Position numbers and translations under genes: made by a program. 64,000 bases of DNA, from NCBI GenBank assembly GCA_943735955.1, contig OX030958.1, forward strand, positions 12,220,362 through 12,284,361. Direction: 5' to 3'. Of this stretch, positions 54,214 through 64,000 are shown in pieces; positions within the stretch are counted from its first letter, which is position 1, and the number at the start of each line of letters is the position of its first letter. Under the pieces are notes generated by a model. The model worked only from the letters and a program-made list of their open reading frames with translations. It was not told the DNA's origin and did no database searches. This stretch comes from Piscicola geometra. Taxonomy: Eukaryota; Annelida; Clitellata; Hirudinida; Piscicolidae.

Positions 54214-55841
54214 GGTTAAGACGGTGAAGACGGTGAAGACGATGAAGACGATGAAGACGGTGAAGACGATGAAGACGATGAAGACGGTGAAGACGATGAA
54301 AACGGTGAAGACGATGAAGACGGTGAAGACGATGAAGACGGTGAAGACGATGAAGACGGTGAAGACGGTGAAGACGATGAAGACGATGAAGACGGTGAAG
54401 ACGATGAAGACGATGAAGACGATGAAGACGATGAAGACGATGAAGACGGTGAAGACGATGAAGACGATGAAGACGGTGAAGACGATGGAGACGATGAAGA
54501 CGGTGAAGACGATGAAGACGGTGAAGACGATGAAGACGGTGAAGACGGTGAAGACGATGAAGACGGTGAAGACGGTGAAGACGGTGAAGACGATGAAGAC
54601 GATGAAGACGATGAAGACGGTGAAGACGATGAAGACGGTGAAGACGGTGAAGACGATGAAGACGGTGAAGACGATGAAGACGATGAAGACGATGAAGACG
54701 GTGAAGACGATGAAGACGGAGAAGACGATGAAGACGGTGAAGACACTGAAGACGATGAAGACGGTGAAGACGATGAAGACGATGAAGACGGTGAAGACGA
54801 TGAAGACGGTGAAGACGATGAAGACGATGAAGACGGTGAAGACGGTGAAGACGATGCAGACGGTGAAGACGATGAAGACGAACGGTGAAGACGATGAAGA
54901 CGGTGAAGACGATGAAGACGATGAAGACGATGAAGACGATGAAGACGGTGAAGACGATGAAGACGGTGAAGACGATGAAGACGATGAAGACGGTGAAGAC
55001 GGTGAAGACGATGAAGACGATGAAGACGGTGAAGACGATGAAGACGGTGAAGACGAGGAAGACGATGAAGACGGTGAAGACGGTGAAGACGGTGAAGACG
55101 ATGAAGACGATGAAGACGATGAAGACGATGAAGACGGTGAAGACAATGAAGACGGTGAAGACGATGAAGACGATGAAGACGGTGAAGACGATGAAGACGA
55201 TGAAGACGGTGAAGACGATGAAGACGGTGAAGACGGTGAAGACGAACGATGAAGACGATGAAGACGATGAAGACGGTGAAGACGATGAAGACGATGAAGA
55301 CGGTGAAGACGATGAAGACGATGAAGACGATGAAGACGATGAAGACGATGAAGACGATGAAGACGATGAAGACGGTGAAGACGGTGAAGACGATGAAGAC
55401 GATGAAGACGGTGAAGACGATGAAGACGATGAAGACGATGAAGACGATGAAGACGATGAAGACGGTGAAGACGATGAAGACGATGAAGACGATCAAGACG
55501 GTGAAGACGATGAAGACGGTGAAGACGATGAAGACGATGAAGACGGTGAAGACGATGAAGACGATGAAGACGATGAAGACGGTGAAGACGATGAAGACGA
55601 TGAAGACGGTGAAGACGATGGAGACGATGAAGACGATGAAGACGGTGAAGACGGTGAAGACGATGAAGACGGTGAAGACGGTGAAGACGATGAAGACGGT
55701 GAAGACGGTGAAGACGGTGAAGACGATGAAGACGATGAAGACGATGAAAACGGTGAAGACGATGAAGACGGTGAAGACGGTGAAGACGATGAAGACGGTG
55801 AAGACGATGAAGACGATGAAGACGATGGAGACGATGAAGAC
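54214..55841 (+). repeat. D7-type block repeated inside D8
   Basis: Starts at a GGTTAAGAC variant (TTA 54,216-54,218). The GAACGGT-type J follows 669 bp after that TTA-based position, as it does after the GGTTAAG at 48,713. J cores at 54,880 and 55,244 pair with 50,411 and 50,775 at an offset of 4,469 bp. The block lacks one internal 1,034-bp unit present at 49,377-50,410. It shows that the D7/D8 boundary itself is tandemly duplicated. Confidence 0.8.
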
Positions 55842-58160
55842 GAACGATGAAGACGATGAAAACGGTGAAGACGATGAAGACGGTGAAGACGATGAAGACG
55901 ATGAAGACGAACGATGAAGACGGTAAAGACGGTGAAGACGGTGAAGACGGTGAAGACGGTGAAGACGGTGAAGACGGTGAAGACGGTGAAGACGGTGAAG
56001 ACAATGAAGACGGTGAAGACGGTGAAGACGAACGATGAAGACGATGAAGACGGTGAAGACGATGAAGACGGTGAAGACGAACGATGAAGACGGTGAAGAC
56101 GGTGAAGACGGTGAAGACGATGAAGACGATGAAGACGATGAAGACGAACGATGAAGACGATGAAGACGAACGATGAAGACGATGAAGACGGTGAAGACGG
56201 TGAAGACGATGAAGACGATGAAGACGATGAAGACGGTGAAGACGAACGATGAAGACGGTGAAGACGATGAAGACGGTAAAGACGATGAAGACGGTGAAGA
56301 CGATGAAGACTGTGAAGACGGTGAAGACGAACGATGAAGACGATGAAGACGGTGAAGACGATGAAGACGATGAAGACGATGAAGACGGTGAAGACGGTGA
56401 AGACGATGAAGACTGTGAAGACGGTGAAGACGAACGATGAAGACGATGAAGACGATGAAGACGGTGAAGACGATGAAGACGATGAAGACGAACGATGAAG
56501 ACGATGAAAACGGTGAAGACGATGAAGACGGTGAAGACGATGAAGACGATGAAGACGAACGATGAAGACGGTGAAGACGGTGAAGACGGTGAAGACGGTG
56601 AAGACGGTGAAGACAATGAAGACAGTGAAGACGGTGAAGACGAACGATGAAGACGATGAAGACGGTGAAGACGATGAAGACGGTGAAGACGAATGATGAA
56701 GACGGTGAAGACGGTGAAGACGGTGAAGACGGTGAAGACGATGAAGACGATGAAGACGATGAAGACGAACGATGAAGACGGTAAAGACGGTGAAGACGGT
56801 GAAGACGGTGAAGACGGTGAAGACGGTGAAGACAATGAAGACGGTGAAGACGGTGAAGACGAACGATGAAGACGATGAAGACGGTGAAGACGATGAAGAC
56901 GGTGAAGACGAACGATGAAGACGGTGAAGACGGTGAAGACGGTGAAGACGATGAAGACGATGAAGACGATGAAGACGAACGATGAAGACGATGAAGACGA
57001 ACGATGAAGACGATGAAGACGGTGAAGACGGTGAAGACGATGAAGACGATGAAGACGATGAAGACGGTGAAGACGAACGATGAAGACGGTGAAGACGGTG
57101 AAGACGATGAAGACTGTGAAGACGGTGAAGACGAACGATGAAGACGATGAAGACGATGAAGACGGTGAAGACGATGAAGACGATGAAGACGAACGATGAA
57201 GACGATGAAAACGGTGAAGACGATGAAGACGGTGAAGACGATGAAGACGATGAAGACGAACGATGAAGACGGTGAAGACGGTGAAGACGGTGAAGACGGT
57301 GAAGACGGTGAAGACAATGAAGACGGTGAAGACGGTGAAGACGAACGATGAAGACGATGAAGACGGTGAAGACGATGAAGACGGTGAAGACGAATGATGA
57401 AGACGGTGAAGACGGTGAAGACGGTGAAGACGGTGAAGACGATGAAGACGATGAAGACGATGAAGACGAACGATGAAGACGATGAAGACGAACGATGAAG
57501 ACGGTGAAGACGGTGAAGACGGTGAAGACGATGAAGACGATGAAGACGGTGAAGACGAACGATGAAGACGGTGAAGACGATGAAGACGGTAAAGACGATG
57601 AAGACGGTGAAGACGATGAAGACTGTGAAGACGGTGAAGACGAACGATGAAGACGATGAAGACGATGAAGACGATGGAGACGGTGAAGACGGTGAAGACG
57701 GTGAAGACGGTGAAGACGATGAAGACGGTGAAGACGATGAAGACGATGAAGACGGTGAAGACGATGGAGACGATGAAGACGAACGATGAAGACGATGAAA
57801 ACGGTGAAGACGATGAAGACGGTGAAGACGATGAAGACGATGAAGACGAACGATGAAAACGGTGAAGACGGTGAAGACGGTGAAGACGGTTAAGACGGTG
57901 AAGACGGTGAAGACAATGAAGACGGTGAAGACGGTTAAGACGAACGATGAAGACGATGAAGACGGTGAAGACGATGAAGACGGTGAAGACGAACGATGAA
58001 GACGGTGAAGACGGTGAAGACGGTGAAGACGATGAAGACGATGAAGACGATGAAGACGAACGATGAAGACGATGAAGACGAACGATGAAGACGATGAAGA
58101 CGGTGAAGACGGTGAAGACGGTGAAGACGATGAAGACGATGAAGACGGTGAAGACGATGA
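55842..58160 (+). repeat. Second copy of the D8 block first seen from 51,400
   Basis: J spacings from 55,842 (67, 121, 49, 67, 22, 76, 85, 103, 58, 67) repeat those from 51,400 (67, 112, 49, 67, 22, 76, 85, 103, 58, 67) with one whole-unit difference, at an offset near 4,442 bp. Inside it, the series starting at 55,909 restarts at 56,767 (94, 49, 67, 22, 76 ...), an internal 858-bp duplication not present in the first copy. The right limit is approximate. Confidence 0.8.
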
Positions 58161-59507
58161 AGACGGTGAAGACGATGAAGACGGTGAAGACGGTGAAGAC
58201 GGTGAAGACGGTGAAGACGATGAAGACGGTGAAGACGATGAAGACGGTGAAGACGATGAAGACGGTGAAGACGATGAAGACGATGAAGACGATGAAGACG
58301 GTGAAGACGATGAAGACGATGAAGACGATGAAGACGATGAAGACGATGAAGACGGTGAAGACGATGAAGACGATGAAGACAAACGATGAAGACGGTGAAG
58401 ACGGTGAAGACGATGAAGACGGTGAAGACGATGAAGACGGTGAAGACGGTGAAGACGAACGATGAAGACGATGAAGACGGTGAATACGATGAAGACGGTG
58501 AAGACGATGAAGACGGTGAAGACGAACGATGAAGACGATGAAGACGGTGAAGACGATGAAGACGGTGAAGACGAACGATGAAGACGATGAAGTCGGTGAA
58601 GACGATGAAGACGATGAAAACGGTGAAGACGATGAAGACGGTGAAGACGATGAAGACGGTGAAGACGGTGAAGCCGAACGATGAAGACGATGAAGACGGT
58701 GAAGACGGTGAAGACGATGAAGACGATGAAGTCGATGAAGACGTTGAAGACGAACGATGAAGACGATGAAGACGAACGATGAAGACGATGAAGACGGGGA
58801 AGACGGTGAAGACGGTGAAGACGATGAAGACGATGAAGACGGTGAAGACGAACGATGAAGACGTTGAAGACGGTGAAGATGATGAAGACGGTGAAGACGA
58901 TGAAGACGGTGAAGACGATGAAGACGGTGAAGACGATGAAGACGGTGAAGACGATGAAGACGGTAAAGACGATGAAGACGGTGAAGACGATGAAGACTGT
59001 GAAGACGGTGAAGACGAACGATGAAGACGATGAAGACGGTGAAGACGATGAAGACGGTGAAGACGATGAAGACGGTGAAGACGATGAAGACGGTGAAGAC
59101 GATGAAGACGGTGAAGACGATGAAGACGATGAAGACGAACGATGAAGACGGTGAAGACGGTGAAGACGGTGAAGACGATGAAGACGATGAAGACGGTGAA
59201 GACGATGAAGACGGTGAAGACGAACGATGAAGACGATGAAGACGGTGAAGACGATGAAGACGATGAAAACGGTGAAGACGATGAAGACGGTGAAGACGAT
59301 GAAGACGATGAAGACGAACAATGAAGACGGTGAAGACGGTGAAGACGGTGAAGACGGTGAAGACGATGAAGACGATGAAGACGGTGAAGACGATGAAGAC
59401 GGTGAAGACGAACGATGAAGACGATGAAGACGGTGAAGACGATGAAGACGATGAAAACGGTGAAAACGATGAAGACGGTGAAGACGATGAAGACGGTGAA
59501 GACGGTG
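57942..59507 (+). repeat. 4,475-bp-offset D8 duplication, copy 1
   Basis: J cores and private variants (GAATACGATG near 58,484; GATGAAGTCGG; GATGAAGTCGATG; GACGTTGAAG; GACGGGGAAG near 58,796; AAACGAT J near 58,381) all recur 4,475 bp to the right. One J at 58,673-58,680 is preceded by GAAGCC, a substitution missing in the other copy. Confidence 0.85.
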
Positions 59508-59883
59508 AAGACGAACGATGAAGACGATGAAGACGGTGAAGACGATGAAGACGGTGAAGACGAACGATGAAGACGATGAAGACGGTGAAGACGATGAAGA
59601 CGGTGAAGACGATGGAGACGGTGAAGACGGTGAAGACGGTGAAGACGATGAAGACGGTGAAGACGAACGATGAAGACGATGAAGACGGTGAAGACGATGA
59701 AGACGGTGAAGACGATGAAGACGGTGAAGACGAACGATGAAGACGATGAAGACGGTGAAGACGATGAAGACGGTGAAGACGAACGATGAAGACGATGAAG
59801 ACGGTGAAGACGATGAAGACGGTGAAGACGATGAAGACGGTGAAGACGGTGAAGACGATGAAGACTGTGAAGACGGTGAAGAC

Positions 59884-60890
59884 GAACGATGAAGACGATG
59901 AAGACGATGGAGACGGTGAAGACGGTGAAGACGGTGAAGACGGTGAAGACGATGAAGACGGTGAAGACGAACGATGAAGACGATGAAGACGGTGAAGACG
60001 ATGAAGACGGTGAAGACGATGGAGACGGTGAAGACGGTGAAGACGGTGAAGACGGTGAAGACGATGAAGACGGTGAAGACGAACGATGAAGACGATGAAG
60101 ACGGTGAAGACGATGAAGACGGTGAAGACGATGAAGACGGTGAAGACGAACGATGAAGACGATGAAGACGGTGAAGACGATGAAGACGGTGAAGACGAAC
60201 GATGAAGACGATGAAGACGGTGAAGACGATGAAGACGGTGAAGACGATGAAGACGGTGAAGACGGTGAAGACGATGAAGACTGTGAAGACGGTGAAGACG
60301 AACGATGAAGACGATGAAGACGATGGAGACGGTGAAGACGGTGAAGACGGTGAAGACGGTGAAGACGATGAAGACGGTGAAGACGATGAAGACGGTGAAG
60401 ACGATGAAGACTGTGAAGACGGTGAAGACGATCGATGAAGACGATGAAGACGATGAAGACGGTGAAGACGATGAAGACGATGAAGACGAACGATGAAGAC
60501 GGTGAAGACGGTGAAGACGGTGAAGACGATGAAGACGATGAAGACGGTGAAGACGATGAAGACGGTGAAGACGAACGATGAAGACGATGAAGACGGTGAA
60601 GACGATGAAGACGATGAAAACGGTGAAGACGATGAAGACGGTGAAGACGATGAAGACGATGAAGACGAACAATGAAGACGGTGAAGACGGTGAAGACGGT
60701 GAAGACGGTGAAGACGATGAAGACGATGAAGACGGTGAAGACGATGAAGACGGTGAAGACGAACGATGAAGACGATGAAGACGGTGAAGACGATGAAGAC
60801 GATGAAAACGGTGAAGACGATGGAGACGGTGAAGACGGTGAAGACGGTGAAGACGGTGAAGACGATGAAGACTGTGAAGACGGTGAAGAC
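59884..60890 (+). repeat. 1,007-bp D8 tandem unit, copy 1
   Basis: All J cores from 59,884 to about 60,760 recur 1,007 bp later, including the GATCGAT variant (60,430 and 61,437) and the GAACAAT variant (60,667 and 61,674). The length equals 9n+8, as expected if 11 J insertions are contained. Confidence 0.9.
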
Positions 60891-61897
60891 GAACGATGAA
60901 GACGATGAAGACGATGGAGACGGTGAAGACGGTGAAGACGGTGAAGACGGTGAAGACGATGAAGACGGTGAAGACGAACGATGAAGACGATGAAGACGGT
61001 GAAGACGATGAAGACGGTGAAGACGATGGAGACGGTGAAGACGGTGAAGACGGTGAAGACGGTGAAGACGATGAAGACGGTGAAGACGAACGATGAAGAC
61101 GATGAAGACGGTGAAGACGATGAAGACGGTGAAGACGATGAAGACGGTGAAGACGAACGATGAAGACGATGAAGACGGTGAAGACGATGAAGACGGTGAA
61201 GACGAACGATGAAGACGATGAAGACGGTGAAGACGATGAAGACGGTGAAGACGATGAAGACGGTGAAGACGGTGAAGACGATGAAGACTGTGAAGACGGT
61301 GAAGACGAACGATGAAGACGATGAAGACGATGGAGACGGTGAAGACGGTGAAGACGGTGAAGACGGTGAAGACGATGAAGACGGTGAAGACGATGAAGAC
61401 GGTGAAGACGATGAAGACTGTGAAGACGGTGAAGACGATCGATGAAGACGATGAAGACGATGAAGACGGTGAAGACGATGAAGACGATGAAGACGAACGA
61501 TGAAGACGGTGAAGACGGTGAAGACGGTGAAGACGATGAAGACGATGAAGACGGTGAAGACGATGAAGACGGTGAAGACGAACGATGAAGACGATGAAGA
61601 CGGTGAAGACGATGAAGACGATGAAAACGGTGAAGACGATGAAGACGGTGAAGACGATGAAGACGATGAAGACGAACAATGAAGACGGTGAAGACGGTGA
61701 AGACGGTGAAGACGGTGAAGACGATGAAGACGATGAAGACGGTGAAGACGATGAAGACGGTGAAGACGAACGATGAAGACGATGAAGACGGTGAAGACGA
61801 TGAAGACGATGAAAACGGTGAAGACGATGGAGACGGTGAAGACGGTGAAGACGGTGAAGACGGTGAAGACGATGAAGACGGTGAAGACGATGAAGAC
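60891..61897 (+). repeat. 1,007-bp D8 tandem unit, copy 2
   Basis: Second copy of 59,884-60,890, with matching J spacings and variants. After about 61,880 it diverges into a segment resembling 52.9-53.3 kb. Confidence 0.9.
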
Positions 61898-62416
61898 GAT
61901 GAAGACGGTGAAGACGATGGAGACGATGAAGACGAACGATGAAGACGATGAAAACGGTGAAGACGATGAAGACGGTGAAGACGATGATGACGATGAAGAC
62001 GAACGATGAAAACGGTGAAGACGGTGAAGACGGTGAAGACGGTTAAGACGGTGAAGACGGTGAAGACAATGAAGACGGTGAAGACGGTGAAGACGGTGAA
62101 GACGGTTAAGACGGTGAAGACGGTGAAGACAATGAAGACGGTGAAGACGGTGAAGACGAACGATGAAGACGATGAAGACGGTGAAGACGATGAAGACGGT
62201 GAAGACGAACGATGAAGACGGTGAAGACGGTGAAGACGGTGAAGACGGTGAAGACGATGAAGACGATGAAGACGATGAAGACGGTGAAGACGATGAAGAC
62301 GGTGAAGACGAACGATGAAGACGGTGAAGACGGTGAAGACGATGAAGACGGTGAAGACGAACGATGAAGACGGTGAAGACGGTGAAGACAATGAAGACGG
62401 TGAAGACGGTTAAGAC

Positions 62417-64000
62417 GAACGATGAAGACGATGAAGACGGTGAAGACGATGAAGACGGTGAAGACGAACGATGAAGACGGTGAAGACGGTGAAGACGGTG
62501 AAGACGATGAAGACGATGAAGACGATGAAGACGAACGATGAAGACGATGAAGACGAACGATGAAGACGATGAAGACGGTGAAGACGGTGAAGACGGTGAA
62601 GACGATGAAGACGATGAAGACGGTGAAGACGATGAAGACGGTGAAGACGATGAAGACGGTGAAGACGGTGAAGACGGTGAAGACGGTGAAGACGATGAAG
62701 ACGGTGAAGACGATGAAGACGGTGAAGACGATGAAGACGGTGAAGACGATGAAGACGATGAAGACGATGAAGACGGTGAAGACGATGAAGACGATGAAGA
62801 CGATGAAGACGATGAAGACGATGAAGACGGTGAAGACGATGAAGACGATGAAGACAAACGATGAAGACGGTGAAGACGGTGAAGACGATGAAGACGGTGA
62901 AGACGATGAAGACGGTGAAGACGGTGAAGACGAACGATGAAGACGATGAAGACGGTGAATACGATGAAGACGGTGAAGACGATGAAGACGGTGAAGACGA
63001 ACGATGAAGACGATGAAGACGGTGAAGACGATGAAGACGGTGAAGACGAACGATGAAGACGATGAAGTCGGTGAAGACGATAAAGACGATGAAAACGGTG
63101 AAGACGATGAAGACGGTGAAGACGATGAAGACGGTGAAGACGGTGAAGACGAACGATGAAGACGATGAAGACGGTGAAGACGGTGAAGACGATGAAGACG
63201 ATGAAGTCGATGAAGACGTTGAAGACGAACGATGAAGACGATGAAGACGAACGATGAAGACGATGAAGACGGGGAAGACGGTGAAGACGGTGAAGACGAT
63301 GAAGACGATGAAGACGGTGAAGACGAACGATGAAGACGTTGAAGACGGTGAAGATGATGAAGACGGTGAAGACGATGAAGACGGTGAAGACGATGAAGAC
63401 GGTGAAGACGATGAAGACGGTGAAGACGATGAAGACGGTAAAGACGATGAAGACGGTGAAGACGATGAAGACTGTGAAGACGGTGAAGACGAACGATGAA
63501 GACGATGAAGACGGTGAAGACGATGAAGACGGTGAAGACGATGAAGACGGTGAAGACGATGAAGACGGTGAAGACGATGAAGACGGTGAAGACGATGAAG
63601 ACGGTGAAGACGATGAAGACGATGAAGACGAACGATGAAGACGGTGAAGACGGTGAAGACGGTGAAGACGATGAAGACGATGAAGACGGTGAAGACGATG
63701 AAGACGGTGAAGACGAACGATGAAGACGATGAAGACGGTGAAGACGATGAAGACGATGAAAACGGTGAAGACGATGAAGACGGTGAAGACGATGAAGACG
63801 ATGAAGACGGTGAAGACGATGAAGACGATGAAGACGGTGAAGACGATGAAGACGGTGAAGACGAACGATGAAGACGATGAAGACGGTGAAGACGATGAAG
63901 ACGATGAAAACGGTGAAAACGATGAAGACGGTGAAGACGATGAAGACGGTGAAGACGGTGAAGACGAACGATGAAGACGATGAAGACGGTGAAGACGATG
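62417..64000 (+). repeat. 4,475-bp-offset D8 duplication, copy 2 (cut by window end)
   Basis: Same markers as 57,942-59,507. The copy has gained two units near 63,550 (offset becomes 4,493) and lost a 40-bp interval holding one GAACAAT-type J near 63,800. The array continues beyond the window. Confidence 0.85.

Larger units (their letters stand above)
1..64000 (+). repeat. Continuous 9-bp satellite array, unit GAAGACGRT
   Basis: The whole window is made of head-to-tail copies of GAAGACGAT and GAAGACGGT, roughly 7,000 units by length. I see no GTCTTC-oriented (inverted) stretch and no non-repeat interval. The A/G choice at one position is the main polymorphism. Rarer substitutions (GAAAACG, GATAAAG, GATGGAG, GACAAT, GAAGATGGT, GACGCTGAAG and others) recur at fixed higher-order spacings. 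Phase is altered only by a +4 insertion (GAAC) and by a rare 8-bp unit. The unit is purine-rich on this strand (7 of 9 bases), has GC near one half and has one CpG per unit. It is best read as satellite DNA, with both array boundaries outside the window. No function is implied by the sequence itself. Confidence 0.98.
51400..64000 (+). repeat. Satellite family D8, J-dense, with duplications to 4.5 kb
   Basis: J cores occur every 22-166 bp over most of this interval (33 between 51,400 and 54,170 by hand). The exceptions are gaps of about 0.35 kb at 53.3-53.7 and up to 0.7 kb in the D7-type block at 54.2-55.8 kb. Typical features are 22-bp J doublets (51,695/51,717; 52,629/52,651; 53,300/53,322; 56,146/56,168; 58,058/58,080; 62,533/62,555), the unit TGTGAAGAC, and J variants GAACAAT, GAATGAT (near 52,553, 56,691 and 57,392), GATCGAT (near 60,430 and 61,437) and AAACGAT (near 58,381 and 62,856). 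GGT-rich runs up to eight units occur. The family continues past the right edge. Confidence 0.85.

Noticed and set aside
60430..61440. GATC (Dam-type) sites at 60,430 and 61,437, and in GATCAAGAC near 51,050
   Set aside because: They arise from single substitutions in J or in a unit and are copied by the 1,007-bp duplication. Too few to suggest a regulatory role.
178..63974. Many + strand frames of 60-2,000 codons beginning M-K-T and ending D-E-R
   Set aside because: Every A-type unit supplies an ATG, and every second J leads into the frame with TGA each 9 bp, so such frames are generated mechanically. Overlapping frames share the same DNA and substitutions show no codon bias.
51400..64000. 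CRISPR-like regular spacing of J sites
   Set aside because: There are no unique spacers. The DNA between J sites is the same 9-bp repeat, spacing is irregular, and no cas gene is present.
1..64000. Expanded GAA triplet or other trinucleotide disease-type repeat
   Set aside because: The period is 9 bp with fixed C and T positions. GAA never runs beyond isolated GAAGAA variants.
1..64000. Telomeric repeat or G-quadruplex array
   Set aside because: No GGG runs except rare GGGG variants (near 54,188, 58,796 and 63,271), and the unit does not match known telomere motifs.
1..64000. Ribosome-binding sites, promoters or terminators
   Set aside because: GAAG-type purine tracts before ATG occur in every unit by construction. 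There is no TATA-like or -10/-35 element, no hairpin-forming inverted repeat, and no T run longer than two on the + strand.
1..64000. Synthetic or cloning-derived repeat because of BbsI sites
   Set aside because: Irregular A/G order, family-specific mutations and nested duplications of many ages look like natural turnover. No vector or linker sequence is visible.
1..64000. tRNA, rRNA, transposon, insertion sequence or viral segments
   Set aside because: No interval departs from the 9-bp periodicity long enough to hold any of them.

Overview
All 64,000 bases are one head-to-tail tandem array of a 9-bp unit, GAAGACGRT, where R is A or G. I find no gene, RNA gene, mobile element, CRISPR array or stretch of unique sequence, and the array runs off both ends of the window. 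Every unit lies in the same orientation. The + strand carries about 78% purines, with C and T each used about once per unit. I see no previously undescribed gene system. What is interesting is the internal structure of the array.

Only two motifs change the 9-bp phase. The first is a 4-base insertion, GAAC (here called J), found on the order of two hundred times by hand count. All the J-to-J distances I computed equal 9n+4, apart from those that also contain T. The second is an 8-bp truncated unit, GGTGACTC (here called T), found five times between 5,097 and 10,694 and always the same distance upstream of a J. Point variants of the unit (for example GAAAACGAT, GATGGAGAC, GACAATGAAG, GGTTAAGAC) are shared between positions kilobases apart. 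They show higher-order repeats (HORs) nested at several scales, from 63 bp to about 4.5 kb.

Layout by repeat family: 1-396 is a J-rich left edge resembling the right end of the window. 397-4,338 is family D1 (HOR about 0.8 kb). 4,339-4,912 is a short junction. 4,913-11,458 is D2 (1.0-1.85 kb units carrying T). 11,459-28,030 is D3 (J pairs about 256 bp apart, interrupted by D4-type blocks). 28,031-35,306 is D4, which has no J (1.33 kb and smaller periods). 35,307-40,414 is D5 (1.34-1.40 kb). 40,415-42,544 is D5b (1.1 kb). 42,545-45,700 is D6 (1.08 kb). 45,701-51,399 is D7 (1.5 kb, largely free of J, partly related to D4 and D5). 51,400-64,000 is D8 (J every 20-140 bp over much of its length, with duplications up to about 4.5 kb).

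The sequence explains its own very long open frames. GAAGACGRT contains no TTA, CTA or TCA, so its reverse complement cannot encode a stop in any frame, and open frames tens of kilobases long on the minus strand are automatic. On the + strand the three frames read (M/V)-K-T, (D/G)-E-D and a stop every third codon. Each J moves a reader one frame along that cycle, so + strand open frames normally end at the second J. None of these is supported as a gene.

The organism cannot be identified. A satellite with nested HORs of this size points to nuclear eukaryotic heterochromatin (centromeric, pericentromeric or subtelomeric) from a long-read assembly. That is inference; no flanking gene or known repeat family anchors it.
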